Shown here one piece after another: positions 1 to 13,753 of a DNA stretch of 64,000 nucleotides. Made by a program: the position numbers and the translations under genes. The notes beneath the pieces are model-generated. The model was not told the DNA's origin. It made no database searches and saw only the letters and a list, made by a program, of their open reading frames with translations. Origin of the DNA: Trichoplax adhaerens (taxonomy: Eukaryota > Placozoa > Uniplacotomia > Trichoplacea > Trichoplacidae). The stretch is from NCBI RefSeq assembly GCF_000150275.1, contig NW_002060945.1, positions 5,012,123 to 5,076,122 of the forward strand, in the 5' to 3' direction. Each line of letters opens with the position of its first letter. Positions within the stretch are counted from its first letter, which is position 1.

Positions 1-3000
1 GCCTTTGTTATCCGTTTTAGTGCCAGGAGAATTTCAATTTGAAAAAGCAAAATATCATGTTGATAAAGATTCAAATCAGATATCATTGAAAGTGCTCAGA
101 AAGAAAGGAGTAGATGGCACTGTTCATTTAGAATTTGCTACTATGTAAGTATGAAGAGAGAGCAACTACAGATTTATCTAATAATATTCTCGAGAGTATT
201 ATCACCATCACCGTTCCAGCTAAATTTATGCATAGTTACTAAGCTGTACATTACATGCGATTTTGAAGAATAATTTCTTTGATAGCCGAAATTGCATTGG
301 CATTTATTTTGTACTAACCCTTGCATGAATGTTAATAGTATTAAATCACTCATTATTTTGATTTATTCAGAGATGGAACTGCCCATGGCGGAATTATTCC
401 CGAAGTAGAAGAAAATCATAAAGATTATGAATCAAAAACAGATATGCTAATTTTTGCTAACGGCGAAACTGAGAAGGAAATAGTAATTAATGTCGCTAGC
501 CATGTCAAGGTAAAACAGTTGTATAAATATCGACTTTTTTTCATGTTAGCACACCAAATATATCATTTGTTCTAATAGTGCTTTAGAGTATTGATTATAA
601 CTTTAATTTTACATACTCTTTGTGGTTGTATTAGTGTAAAAAGACTACCGTATTTGCAATTATCTGCTATTAAATTAAGAGACATTCATAAAATGCCTTC
701 ACTGTCATATAAACTACTTTAAGCTATTTTTTAGTATACATTCATGCTATATTAATCCATTGATTCAAGAGTAATTAGATAAAATCAAGTTATTTTAGTT
801 TTGAATTGATGATATTTAATACTTTCTAGTTGGATAAGAATTTCTTAGTTGCTTTACGCAATGCAAGCATGGGAGCAAGAATTGGTGAAATAGGAGCAAC
901 TATTGTTAGCTTTGATATTGAAAGAGGTAAGCATTGTATTCCATATATGAAATATCTATGCATGCATTATGTATTTCTTTATTGGTAATTCTCTGCCATA
1001 AATATTTAAATATAGCATGAGATCTTTATTACGGTGCTAGTTTACATAATGTAATAATAGATATGCAAATTATTTCATGTATTTTGTTTTAGGAGAATCA
1101 ATGAGAGGGTAGATTACACTACAACTTTGAATACCATGTTATATTTATTTATTTGTAACAATTTAAATCTTAAGCTATACGTACGATTATGAAATACAAT
1201 AATTAATTTCCAGAAATTTAATTAAATTGTGGATAATCTAACTTTAAGATTGTTAATACGTAACATAATTTATATTGGTTAAAATTACAGATGCATTAGG
1301 TGATCGTGTTGCAGAATTTGCCGCTTTAAATGGAGTGGAGGGAGAAGATGTTAGTTGGGCTGAACAATTCACAAAGTAATAATTACTAAAAATATTCATT
1401 TAAAAACAGCTTTAACTTACTTGCAAAATTCAAGTAGATGATAGTTGCTGGATATGAATAGCTTATTGAGATTCATGTTTAAATTAATAACACTTGTCAT
1501 GGAAAGTATGTACAGTATTTACCACCAATAGCTAAACGAACACGTTTATCGTAACTTTAACGCAGTGATTGAAGAAATATATTACTTACAGGCGAACTAA
1601 AATGACATATTCATGTGATATTTGCAATTTTTATATCAATCAGTTTTACTTAATATTTACTGTAAACTTTGATTCCTACAAAATGGACACTGCACAGTGC
1701 ATTAACTGTTGGGAGCGATATTGATGAATTTGGAGAAGAATCACCTCCCAGTAATCTTGACTATATTCTGCATTTTATTGCCTTTTTATGGAAAATAATA
1801 GCAGCTACTATTCCACCGAGGTAAAGAGCTTCTGATCGACTACTACTTTGAAATTTGGTTATGTTAATATTCTTTTATATTGTAATCTTTAATGTCATAA
1901 ACACTTTTAATTAATTTGTAGGACGGTGTTAGGGGGTTGGCCAGCCTTTGTTTTATCATTAGTTTATATTGGTTTCTTGACAGCTATTATAGAACAGGTA
2001 TAGTAGTATTTATTCCTAATGTAATGCTAAATATGTTGCGTACATGAAGTAATTAGAACGATTATCAAATTTTAAGTAAAGTATCTCATCATGATTATTC
2101 CTTGTTTCAGTTTGGTAACTTGTTAGGATGCGTTATATTACTAAAGCCCAGTGTAACAGGAATTACAATAGTAGCCCTAGGAACAAGTTTACCTGATACA
2201 TTTGCTAGCAGAAATGCGGCAGTTCATGACCACAGTGCAGATGCTTCAATTGGAAATGTTACAGGTACCGTTATGTACATAATTACTTAGACTTATTATT
2301 GATTCATAGCAGTATCCACTATAATTTAGATCTGTTATCTACAAATTTGATATGTTAAACATTGAAATTATAAATCATAAAATCTAGAATTATTTCGATA
2401 TTACAACAAATAATCACACATTATCAAAATTTGATAAAAGCTTTTTATACGTTTGAAATTTTACGTCTAATATTAATATCTATGTGGCCTTTAAAGCTGT
2501 AATGATATCACTAACGAGCAATATTTAATAAGTAATTCAAGCTCGATGTTGTTAAGGACCTCTGTCATGATACTGTAAGCTTTACATTCACATCAGGCGT
2601 CTGTGCAGGCAGCCATAGTTTGAGTAGGATAATAGTAATGGCAACGAAAGGATACAGTCATGATATTTTGTTAATCGAAATCGGTATAATTAACTGTTAC
2701 TACAATTTTTAAATACTTCTATGTTGTATTGTAGCTTTTGATTAAACTAAAATGCAAAATTAACGCAGATAATTTCTTAACGATACAGAGAATTTTATAC
2801 TTTAAAAAGTAAATTTTCTCAAACTGAATTAGGAATACCATTTGACAATAGAATGGTTCAAGTTAATGTCTTCCAGAAATAAAATTTCTATCTCAATTAT
2901 TCTTTAGGGAGTAATAGTGTTAATGTTTTTCTTGGATTGGGATTGCCTTGGGTTTTGGTTACCACTTACCGTCAGATAATGTTCTCAAATTCAGACTACG

Positions 3001-3329
3001 CGATTAGTCCAGGGGATATGCAATTTTCTGTTATTCTATTCACTGTAGTAGCTGGAGCTGGAGTGGCTATTTTGTTGTTCCGACGCTTTGTAAGTTACCA
3101 ATTCTATCCAAGGATCTACGTGTGTTAATCTTGAGATTCTATACATATCCGAAATATTTTTTATCTAAATTATAATTATCAATTATATTATCGATAAAAG
3201 GTCCTTGGTGGTGAACTTGGAGGAGATATCAAATGGCAATATATTACAGCAGCTACATTAGTTTTACTTTGGGCCGTCTATATTACACTAGCCAGCTTAC
3301 GAGCATATGATGTTATAAGATTTCAGTGA
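1..3329 (+). CDS. Na+/Ca2+ exchanger (NCX/SLC8 family), 3' part
   Basis: Plasma-membrane antiporter that extrudes Ca2+ in exchange for Na+. Exons read by eye: 21-144, 371-509, 830-926, 1291-1375, 1698-1820, 1922-1997, 2111-2264, 2908-3089 and 3201-3329, all GT-AG with matching phases. The first three carry a Calx-beta Ca2+-sensor domain ([12 protein letters not shown], then DGTAHGG and DYES), most like the second sensor of animal NCX. The exon at 1698 is the end of the cytosolic loop and the return to membrane. The exon at 2111 holds the alpha-2 repeat, with [10 protein letters not shown] and DASIGNVTG, the ion-coordinating signature. [14 protein letters not shown] follows, and the last exon ends with LGGELGG and a final membrane segment before TGA. 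The N-terminal membrane half, the alpha-1 repeat and the first sensor lie left of the window. Which paralogue it is cannot be decided here. Confidence 0.93.
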
Positions 3330-5897
3330 ATGGAAAGGTCAAGATAAGAATTAATCAATATTAGTCATAACTATCATTACGACTATTGCACTCATCGAGT
3401 GTAAATCGCTGTGACTAGACCTTTAAATCATAAAGAAGATAAATATTAAGCTTCTATTTGATTACAATACCCTAACTTTCGTATATGACAGACTTACAAG
3501 GAGCACTTTTAATCAATAAGCAAAAGATGAAATCTTCTTATAGAATGAAATGACACTTTTAGCTATCCTATTGCTCATAATTGGCAGTACTTCTTTGCTA
3601 CTATGGTATCGTACTGACCGCATCGATTTAATGTTGGCTCATATAAAAAGATTGTAATTGGTTAGATGGAGAACATTTTTCCTCGCAGCTACGGTGTTAA
3701 TTGTCAATAAGCATATACATACTATTGATATTTCATCATTTCTTGTAATATAGATAAGTAGATATGCTTGAATATCAATGATATTTATTCTTTTCATTAC
3801 CATTGCAATATGTTACACTTTTCTTACTCTTTATTTAAATACTACTAAATTATAGATTTTAATTCATTAATTTCCTTTTAATCAGACAATCTATAATGTA
3901 TTAATACTGTTTTTGTAAACTTCGTATTAATTGATGTGTCAATTATAAGTGAGTTTAATTTTGATAATTATTATTAAAACTTGATTTCTATTGTCCTTAT
4001 GAGCACTTATGCGGTACGATGTAACTTCAAATCATTCGATGTGTATTGATGACACATCCTCATTAAAAATGCGAAATCAGGTTGAATTTATGTTATTTTC
4101 ATATTTATATACTTACATGAAATTTTTTATTATCATATTTGATGTAATGCAAATACAGGCGAAGTAATTTGTAGAAAATAATATTGTTATTTTACGATTA
4201 ACAATTTAATGGTCGCTGCTCATAACAATTTAATCTCAAGCGCTATGATTAACATTGTATAAGTATTTTACCCAATTATATGTTCACATTGTAAATTATA
4301 GATATGATTAACATTGTATACATATTTTTACCCAATTATATGTTCACATTGTAAATTATAGATATGATTACTGTGTACAAGATATTCCGACATTTTTCAT
4401 ACCCGATTAGGTCATTCATCTTAGCATTAAGTTAAAATCTCTAGCGGTTTTAATTCAACTTGAGTGATAGATGATTATTTTGTTCAATTGTGTATAATAT
4501 TGTCTTGATACTGTTATCTACATTTAAAATGATATTCCTATAGTGCTCATTTGCATGCATTTATATGGTATTCCACGATAACAGATTGTTATGATCTATA
4601 TACCTTATGATAATTTGATAACAAAGATATTTTACTAGATCGTGTTGCTTGTTAGAAACATTCGCTACAATCATATCCGTTTTTAATTATTTCTTTTATT
4701 TGTCATAAGATTTATATAATTATTGAAGCATAGCTTCTGATATTCGTAATATTGTTTTCAATATAGCAATGACTTATAACGCGTTTGATCAGCTTTCTAG
4801 TAAATTATTGGATGATTCAACTTTTTAGTGTTTTGTCCGTTTGCTAGTCATTGGTTAAACAAAAATAAACGTAGATCCTTTTATTTATAACAGCCGATCA
4901 TATATGCGTACATAGACAATTTTTGCAGTCCGAATCACTTCGATCAAAAATTGAAAAATCAGATATACAATACATCGAAGTTATCTTTACATTATGCAAT
5001 ATAGTATTACCAGATTGCAATCTCAGATTGTAATAGATAACAGGCCTTGCAAGGCTTTATTAGCATACAAAATTGCTTTATGGTACGTTAGTTCGAGGGA
5101 CAATGTCGACTTGAAAGGACCTTGTTACTACCGAATTCAAAATGGCAGCATGAAGTTTCATTTATTTCGTAAAAGAATAAAAATTAAAAATTATGCAATA
5201 AATTGTTATCTTCCATATTTATGCACGACACGTGGATCTATATTTCTCATTTTATTTCAGCGATATATTTAAAGCTGGACGTTTATAACTATTGTATGTT
5301 TCTAATTGATCAATGAATTAAATCTTTGGTGCAATTACAAACGACAAATAATATACTGTAAGTACTATAATAATATTTATATTATTAAAACAAGAGAACA
5401 ATATGCAATTCCCGGTTATATGCTCAACACAGGAAGTAGCCTCAACTCTTCTTTACAGCTAGTAGTTAGTATTTTCCTTAATCCACGCAATACAGCAAAT
5501 GTAATCATTACAACACTTTCATACGTATAATTAAAGATCAGATTTTGAATTTTAGTTAAATCAAATTATTTAACACATTTTAATACATTTACTTCTTAGC
5601 AAATTCTGCCTCATTAATGTTGATAAAGGCCAAGTTAAGGAAGGTTTTTAGAGTACAATTGTACATGCAATAGTAATTAATCACTATCTCTATATCAGTA
5701 ATAAAAGTATAATACATCATTTTAATCAAAAATAATACGAAACGCTTTCTTTGGAACAAAAAATTATCTATCTTTCATATTTGTTGTTCGTCGATTTAGT
5801 ACATGTCAAATACCCTTAGAATAGAAATCAATTTCAATTATGATAATTTGTTACATCAACATAAATATTAGAAAGGCTAAGAAAACTTATGACCGTT
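3330..5897. other. Convergent intergenic region and 3' UTRs
   Basis: Separates the 3' ends of the exchanger (+) and the YEATS gene (-). It is A+T rich with no convincing exon. The short open frames near 4994-5530 lack family resemblance, splice context or a strong start. The only structured element seen is a two-copy tandem repeat at 4244-4370. Confidence 0.6.
4244..4370. repeat. Two-copy tandem duplication, about 59-60 bp unit
   Basis: The unit starts at TATGATTAACATTGTATA and contains ACCCAATTATATGTTCACA. The first copy runs 4244-4302 and the second 4303-4362; a third partial start TATGATTA follows. The copies differ by a few bases and one inserted T, so this is a recent local duplication. 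Confidence 0.9.
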
Positions 5898-7843
5898 TTA
5901 TTTATATACTAATTTTTCAAGATTGCAAAGAGTTTTTTGACTCAAATCTTCAAGTTTAAATTGAAATTTTTGAACTTCTTTACATATTTCGTAATTTCCG
6001 CTTGCGTAAACTATATCAGCAACGCCATTAATTAGTTCGTCATCTTTTAATGAAATGATTATTTGATGTAGTTTAGCAAGTCTTGCATGATCATGGGGAT
6101 TCTTGAAATATCTATCAACGGATGACGAACTCGATGACGATTTCTGGCTATTTAAGGGTGACGAAGAAGTAGATTGACTGAAGTAATCGTGAACATCAAT
6201 TCTTTTATCGTCATTATTGAAATTAATTGTATCTGTATTAACCGGTAATCGATCGTTTGCAGCGTTTAAGAATTTTGTATTATTAGTCTTAATTTCTGAC
6301 TCACTTTCGCTGTCATAAATACTGGACAAGAAGCTATTTTTAGCAGAATGTCCATCGAGTTTGTCTTTTTTAAATTTCTTCTTTTTGGGCATTGTACCAT
6401 TCGATTTTTTATCAAAACTTACATCCTTTCTCATTTTTGAAAGCTTCACTGAGTTCTTAACAAAATTATCTTCCAATTCTGAATCGCTAGAATAATCTTT
6501 GGATTGTGTGATTAAAGAACCTAGCGCAATATTAAATGACGCGGTCGATTTCCGATTAGAGCTACTTGCTAACTTTGCAGCAAGTTTAATTTCTTTAGAG
6601 GTTTTGCCGTTTTTTAATCTTGTGTTCAAGGACGAGGAATTTTCATATTTTGATCGGTGTTCTATACTCATATGTTCAAGTAATCGCGTCAGCAATCAAA
6701 AAGCGATTATTTTTTAAGCCAATAGACTATCTTACCTGATAAGTTGTCACTTTCAATCTTAGGATGATCTGCCATCTTCAATTTTTTCTTCTTGTGTGCA
6801 TGTTTCTGATCTGAGGTACACTCTAGCGATGAAGGTTTTACTTCTGGTGTCTCATGTCTAACATGGTTTGGTCGTTTATTCTGACCTTCGTTTATTAATT
6901 TAGGTTTAACGTTATTTTTCATACCATTTTTGGATATCTTCTCTCCTAAATTGAAATATTAAATGGTTAATATGCAATAACATTATAATGCATTACTTAT
7001 AATTCTTCAATTTTTTATGTGGCTGAGCGTTTAAGCCATACAGTAGGTGTTGCATATACATAAATTATATGGAATGATGGTCAGGCTTGGCTAATTACAC
7101 CTTCATTATTAAGGTACCTCCGGGTTGGTAAATGGACGTTTTGGTTTCTACATTTTGGATTGAAGCTCCAGCTTTTAACAGCTTATTTAAAAAATTTTAT
7201 TCGGTTGATTGAAAAGAATTCTCTTTACAATATGATTTTCGATGATTTCATTATTTTCGGGGTATGTTAAATCGTATTGAATCTTGTATTCTTGATGTTC
7301 GACATCATCACATTTAAAGTAGATATTAATTGTCATATCAAACCCGCCGTATCCAGATTCCATAACCTTGTATGGAGGTTTCTTAACGACTATAAATATG
7401 AAAGAGCATCGGAAGATAATAAATTTAGCTATGATTTATTGATTGAAAGAAATCAATTACGAGAAAGTCCCGTCTAGTAATTTGATCTACGAGTCGTATT
7501 ACTCGACGAACTATATTACTCTAACGGTCAATTACTTTTCATTAGTTTGATTACTGTCGAATAAAACTTTTGAAAGTTGATGATTAATAGCTATAGCTAA
7601 GCCTAACACCTGCGAAAGCTCATGCTCTTATAAATAAGTTACATTGTCACAAAATAGGAACTAACCCCTGTGAGGTTTCGCGTAGTCTTCATGGATATTA
7701 AAGATGACTTTCTTGATAATTTCATCCAGTTTTACTTTATTAAGACCACAAACATAAACTTCCCAATCATGGCTATATCCTTCAGGTGTCAGCTCTTTCC
7801 TTTTTACAGTTTTATGACCAAATTTAATCATAATATAAGCGGA
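5898..7843 (-). CDS. YEATS-domain protein of the AF9/ENL (MLLT3/MLLT1) type
   Basis: Chromatin reader of the super elongation complex/DOT1L type. Exons on the minus strand: 7843-7666, 7389-7118, 6945-6736 and 6661-5898; splice phases fit at each join. Exon one has the YEATS start (KFGHKTVKRKELTPEGYSHD, then HEDYAKPH). Exon two continues KKPPYKVMESGYGGF and ends near NKLLKAG, as in AF9. A basic Lys/Ser-rich linker follows, including HKKKKLK and MPKKKKFKKDK. The last ~65 residues (LAKLHQIIISLKDDELINGV to NLEKLVYK) match the ANC1-homology domain that binds AF4/DOT1L/BCOR in vertebrates. The first coding exon, carrying the start Met, was not found upstream of 7843. One base is missing from the frame of exon two near 7189-7194 (see findings), so the gene is either affected by a sequencing error in a homopolymer or genuinely broken. 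Confidence 0.88.
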
Positions 7844-8530
7844 CTGCACATCGTAATAAAGTTTAAATCGAGTTAGTACACTTATTTTTATAGACCTTTT
7901 AGCTTTTATATTACGAAGCCTAACATATCAAGTAGAGATTAAAAAAACAAATTTGTCCTAAATTAACCAACTGCTAGCAAATCAATAAAAAGTGCGAAAG
8001 GAATAACATGCCATCACACATCCCATAATAAATGAGTAAATACTTTATTAAAGAAAGTCTGTTCTCCTCTCATCAATCATCTAAATAGACAGCCTGTGTT
8101 GACTTAGTAATTGATATCAGGGACTACAGAAATGGAATGTTCATGTCCATGTTAATGTGCCTTACACTACTGTGCAGTAGATGCTGGATACCTGTACATA
8201 AGCCAAACCGTTGATTCCGGAATTTTTACAATGGGGAATTGGCTTCATCGTGTAGTAGATTTCAAATTTATTGACCGGAGATTTGTGAAAAATTTCGCTT
8301 GTGCAATATGTGCTATATATATTCATATAATGTATAATATGTACGCTTAACTAAGGGTCCTTTAAAAGTAGCTACTTACTTTGAATCTCGGATTTTAAAC
8401 TGTTCTAGATCTGTAGTTCGCATTTAATAAATACGATACTAACAGGGACAACTAGAAAATGAATACGGACCAATAGGACCGCATCGCTGTCTTGCATGAG
8501 GAATTGCATCTCACGCTAACGCCTGCTAAT
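7844..8530. other. 5' flank of the YEATS gene
   Basis: The first exon and promoter of the minus-strand YEATS gene should lie here, because the exon ending at 7843 begins with a phase-0 splice acceptor. Several short ATG-led stretches can be read on the minus strand, but none has a donor in the required phase that I trust. No other feature seen. Confidence 0.4.
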
Positions 8531-8604
8531 GTACAGTACTGTACTGTACCAAGGAATTACAGTACAGTATAATAGTCCTGCACTGCAGGTACTGTACAGT
8601 ATAG
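8531..8604. repeat. ACWGT pentamer array
   Basis: Two short runs, from GTACAGTACTGTACTGTAC and from TACTGTACAGTATAG, with ACAGT and ACTGT units mixed. It is the nearest array to the 5' side of the YEATS gene. Confidence 0.85.
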
Positions 8605-11317
8605 AACAGCCGAGTGCTGCTCGATTAAATTACAGAGAGATTTTTGACGCGAACACTGTCAAAAAATTTTAATTAATTTAATTTTATTTTATTTTACAGT
8701 ACATTACTACAGTTATAATATAATATAATTGCCAAATTCTGACCCTGGTCCCTGGATACAGCACAAGCGTTATCACGAAAGTGTTCAATCATTATTAAAG
8801 CTAGATGTCCAATTGATAGGAAGCAGGTACAGTATGATACAACGGCTAAGCATACGCGTACTGTCATTATGTGCTAGTACTTCGTAATATTTGACACTTA
8901 ATTATATCACTCGTAGAATCAATTCTAGTTTCAAATCATCATATACGAGGACTAAACTATACGTATTTAAAGCCTGCACGATTAATTTTATCTTATAGTT
9001 TATATCCAGCATATAATCATAAAATTATGTGTCCCAGAATAGTTTATTAATTCCTGCCAATATGTTCTTATATACCGTAATAACTTGATGAATGCACTAA
9101 GCACAGTGCGCGTTTATCGGTCGTTGCAACGAGTCACTTCTAGGTGGCTCTAGATATACGTATACTCCAATAAGGTCAATTTAATTTGAATTTAGGTACT
9201 AATTGTCGCATAACTGAGATCTCTTACTATCATTATGAATTTTACCGATATCAATACTCTACGACAATGCCTCACGCAGCAAAAGAACATTGAGTCCTGC
9301 TGTGTTTTATAGTTTGTGTACTGTATACTCAATCTACTATTAAGCTAAATATCGACATTGTCTGTTGAACCTTGAATACGAAAAATTTTAAATGGATCCA
9401 GTAAATTGTATAACTTGCAGGGCAGTATTTTCATCATAGCCTTTCAATATCCATAATACTTAGCACAAACTAAGTCATAATGTCATTTACGGCGCTGTAG
9501 TACTCTACTGCAGTTCGTAGACATTTTTCGAACTTTGAAGCTGCAGCCAATGTGTACCGTGGTACGACTAAAATTAATGCGTAAACTATTTACTGTACTG
9601 TACAGTACAGTACAGTGTAAGTTTGATGCTTTGATAGTACAATATAAAAACTAACTAAAAACTACAGGTTTTTCAAATTCTTTACATTTTTCTATCGTAA
9701 GCAATTGAAACAGACTTTATTGCAAATGAGCTAGCAATATGAGAGTTAGTACTTATCTTCGTTACAGAACTCCGTACAATGATATTTGCATAGTTTGTAA
9801 AACAGTACTGTATGTACATTGTACAGTGTACAGTAGAGACCCTCTAGTGTACAGGACAGTGGTTGCAAACTTGCAATGCAGTATTTCCAGAACTTCGACT
9901 GTCAATCATGATACTACAAGTTGACGATCAATATCGAGACATTACATCATTAATAGTAGTACTAAGCGGTACCTCTAACGACTCGATGGCAGCAATGAAT
10001 CTTACTGTTAAAAACAGTGCAAGAGTAAAATTAATGTCTTTTGGTTTTACCGTAGTTGTTGATTGAAATGAATACTGTATACAGTACAGCACCTTAAAAT
10101 TATGTTAGAGAATAAGCAATTAGTTGTACCGTAGTGAAATCGTGATCTACAGTATTAGATAAGATTTAGTTTGCGCTAGTGTAAAAACCGCTATTCGTTG
10201 CACTGTACTTCACAATTCACACAGCAAAATATGTTTAAAGGAATATTTTGAATAAACAATATGCAAATGTATATTGAGTAGGAGCAAGTAAGCCGACAGC
10301 CATAACAAATGATATATTCACAGTCAGTACAGTACAGTACAGACTTGTTAGTTTACAAGCTATCGGATTGCACTGCTACGTAGCTATATGCAAATACACC
10401 TTAGATATTCTGTTATATAAATTGAATCATGGTTATGCATATCAAGTAATCACATTGTTTTGCTACACTATTCTCTGTCCTAATACTGCAGATATTCACG
10501 TACTGTATTATGCTCAGGATAAGTAATCATTTTATAGTTCAAATTAGGTTACATTAAAATTTCAGAGTTTATAGTTCTGAAAGAGCAGTATTATGGTAGG
10601 GTACTGTATACAGTACAGTATTGTAGGAGTAATGTAGGAAAAGTCGTCGTACCCGAACGTAAACTCAGATCAGAGGAAAATCGAGGACAGCCTTTTAACT
10701 ATCTAGTTTCGAGAATGCATGTTATTATACTGTCTACAGGTCAATAAAATAACTCAATAGGTGATTAATTAGCTGAAGAAGAGCATCAATTTTTCATATT
10801 ATCTGTTCGTAGAACACAAGCCGAACTAAGATGGTACTCGATGGCATATTGAATATGTTATTTTATGAAACATTATACAGTACTTGTATATAAAAATATG
10901 CATGAAGTTGAGTAGAAACCGCTGCCATGTTCGTAAATGTTGATCACAGCAATGATTTTAATTAATGACTTTACAGCATACGTGAAACAGAGCGAACGCA
11001 TTCTGGTACTGTGGTACAGGGTGTACAATTCAAGTTACTACTTAGGGGTTACAGTATTATGGGAACTTGAAAGGATCGCATGTTTAGTAGCAAATTGCTG
11101 TACTCTAGCGTTAAAAAATTATCTGCGTTGCTAAAATGATATACTGTACTATATTATAATAAAAATATTTTAATAACAACCTCAGGTACCATTTCCTTGA
11201 CGATATTAGGATAATTCTGGCCCGCTGCTTCGTTTAGTGACTTAGACTTGAAGGAAGGTATAACCTTCAATGCCTTCAATAACCTTGAATAACTACTATT
11301 GGAGAAGTTACGATCTA
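8605..11317. other. Intergenic region with scattered ACWGT pentamers
   Basis: No gene recognised. Short pentamer runs occur at 9591-9617, about 9803-9862, 10074-10092, 10324-10342 and 10602-10620. The open frames at 9739-10066 and 10937-11134 are not supported by start context, splice sites or family resemblance. Confidence 0.55.
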
Positions 11318-11745
11318 CTGTGTACAGTACATACAGTACTGTACAGTATACAGTATTAGGCATTTAAGCAACACGAATGGAATACAGTACTGTACTGTAC
11401 AGTACTGTACAGTACAAATTACAGGTTCTCGAAAAAAAGTACGGTAGAGACTTTATGCAGTGACTACAGTACAGTACAGTGTTGTACAGTACAGTACTGT
11501 ATAGTGGAAACCAAGATGCTCACTGTTCACAACAGCATGTACAGTACAGTACATTGTACAGTACTAATCATAAGAGGTGACAGATTACAGTACTGAGATA
11601 TTGACAGTGAAAAGAAACGCTTTCTTTCGCGTCAGTTCGCTGATTAGGGACTTTTTCTTAGAAGTCACTAGTAGTGTACACTGTACTGTACTGTACTATA
11701 CAGTACTGCTTAATTAATTAAGCACATACAGTACAGTATAAGTGA
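11318..11745. repeat. Dense ACWGT arrays upstream of INTS14
   Basis: Runs at about 11318-11355, 11384-11415, 11465-11503, 11538-11563 and 11676-11740 mix ACAGT and ACTGT units. An 18-bp perfect palindrome, TGCTTAATTAATTAAGCA, sits at 11707-11724 within the last run. The block ends about 210 bases before the INTS14 ATG. Confidence 0.88.
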
Positions 11746-11949
11746 GTATCTGTATGTGTTCTTAGAAAGCAGTTCTACTTGGCAGTTACTCAGTAGCAGT
11801 TGCATTTCAGTTACTGTTCAGTACAGATGAGGTGATTCTTTACAGTAAATACTTAATACCTGTGTTCAATAAAGTAAATTATTACATGAGAATCGGTGGA
11901 ACTGCAATACTAATGTTAGCATAGATTGGAACTGAAATAAATTATTCTA

Positions 11950-13753
11950 ATGCCTACTTTGGTATTGTTAGATGTATCCTTGTCAATGTGCCGTCCAGCT
12001 ACTAATGAGCACATTGATACAGAAGGAAATGACAATGAAATTTCGCGTAGACAGTTAGCACACCAAGGTTTGAGAGCCTTTTTTGATTATCTAGCGAATA
12101 ATTTTCGTTTGGAGTTTACAAGTTTAGTAGTTTTTTCTTCATTGTGGGAAGAAATCGTTCCTTTCACACGCGATTACGAGCTATTGAAATCGAAATTATC
12201 TAAAGCTGAAACTTATGACAAAACATGCTTTGCCTCTGCTTTCGAGGCAGCCAGATCGGTTATTTCAGATGGTTGGGGGCCTTCTACACCTTTTCATGTC
12301 ATATTAGTCACCGATGGACTACCTGGAGTGGGTGATGGTAGCCTTCGTCAATTTCTCGATAGCCAGGAAGTGATTACCCTGCCATTCACTAGTAAATTGC
12401 ACATTATCTGCATTTCTCCTCTAGAGGAAGTTGGAAGCAACCTCCATTGGTATAAACAACTCTGCGATACAACTAGCAGCCACGGTGGCCATGTCTACTT
12501 TCCAGAAAAACCACTTACACAGCAATCAGTTGAAAAAGCTTTCATGCAGCTTGCGGAGAATAATTATATGCCTTACAAGGGAATTTTACAATTTGGAAAC
12601 TTACGTTCTAATGTTAATCTCGTGCCACCCCCCATTAATATAATGGGTTATAATTCCACGGATGATTACGACTTTCCTCCTTTCCCTTATGAACTAAAAA
12701 TTTGCGGATTTCTTGATTCCGTGGATGTTGGGCAGCCGCCTTGTATAGCCAGGCATTTGGTATTGCCTTATTCTTCACCTCATAATCTGGATGAAGCTGG
12801 GGCACATGACGCCTCAGGAAGCGATAGTAGTTTTGATGATGCAGTCGTTGATGATAGTCATACACCATCATTTTGTGTACTATTACATGGAAGCTTGAAA
12901 GTTGAGAAAATGGTGGCACTCGTTAAATTAAGGTACAGTAAGTAGTTTATGAATATTAGAATAGTATTGTACATTTTACTTTTATCTTAGGTAATATACT
13001 TATTTCGTATTCTCTGGTATAGTGACGATTGGTTTGGCATACTTCAGTCGTGGGCAGATTCTAAAAAGAAGTCAAACTTGGTTTTGTCCATATTTGAACC
13101 TGCGATTAAATTGTCATGGCTTGGTGAATTAACCCAATTAGGACCTTCTATAGATGAAGATGTAAATCCTTATGTTACCGTCAATGAGGATGAAGAAGAG
13201 TCACCATTTCCGGTACCTTTGGCAGGCTATTTTAGCTATCACCACCAAGGATTTTTAATCTGGACTAAAAATTCGTTGCAAGTAAGCCATAGAAATATAG
13301 AGAAAGTGCTTCTATTTTACGAGATATAATTAGATATGATATATTGTACTTCAGTCGGATATTCAGAAGACACTACGCTATGCCAGAAGACTCCCTGATA
13401 AAAAGCAGGCATTTTATAAGGTGTGGAATAGAGAAATATTATTCTGTATCGGAAATGCTTTACCTACATACATTCTAGATTCTTAGAGATTATAGTTAAC
13501 GTTTAAAAACTCGTTATCACGTCCTCCGGATGCTTCTCACCATATAAATCCTTTCTAATGATAGGAAGTCAACAAGCTGAGAAGAAATGCTCTCGTCTAT
13601 AGTTTTGATGGTGTCATAGCTTGTATTGCAAGTCTACTATTAAAGGAAGCCGAGAACGCTACTTCCCAGCAAGCTGTTACATTGCTGAAGCATGTAGCCG
13701 CACACCTTCGATCAGAAAATGTTTATAGTACGATCGAGCCTGTACCAGTATAG
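11950..13753 (+). CDS. INTS14: Integrator complex subunit 14 (VWA9)
   Basis: Part of the INTS10-13-14-15 arm of the nuclear Integrator complex, which cleaves snRNA and paused-polymerase transcripts. Exons 11950-12932, 13023-13281, 13355-13420 and 13565-13753 join in frame to 1497 bases, or 498 residues; human INTS14 is about 518. The protein begins MPTLVLLDVSLSM, an N-terminal von Willebrand A domain with the MIDAS pattern D8-x-S10-x-S12, then T92 (DKTC) and D122 (LVTDG). The family stretch FTSLVVFSSLWEEIVPFTRD is clear. Exon two gives DDWFGILQSWADSKKKSN and a WLGELTQLGP segment; exons three and four give the helical C-terminus with YARRLPDKKQAFYK and EVNKLRRNA. The first ATG is kept because the family starts at exactly this residue. 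Confidence 0.95.

Noticed and set aside
4994-5530. Two open frames of 92 and 74 codons after the exchanger gene
   Set aside because: No family features, no strong start context, and A/T-driven composition typical of chance frames.
8531-8604. CRISPR-like array interpretation of the pentamer repeats
   Set aside because: Units are 5 bases without unique spacers, the genome is eukaryotic, and no cas-like genes exist.
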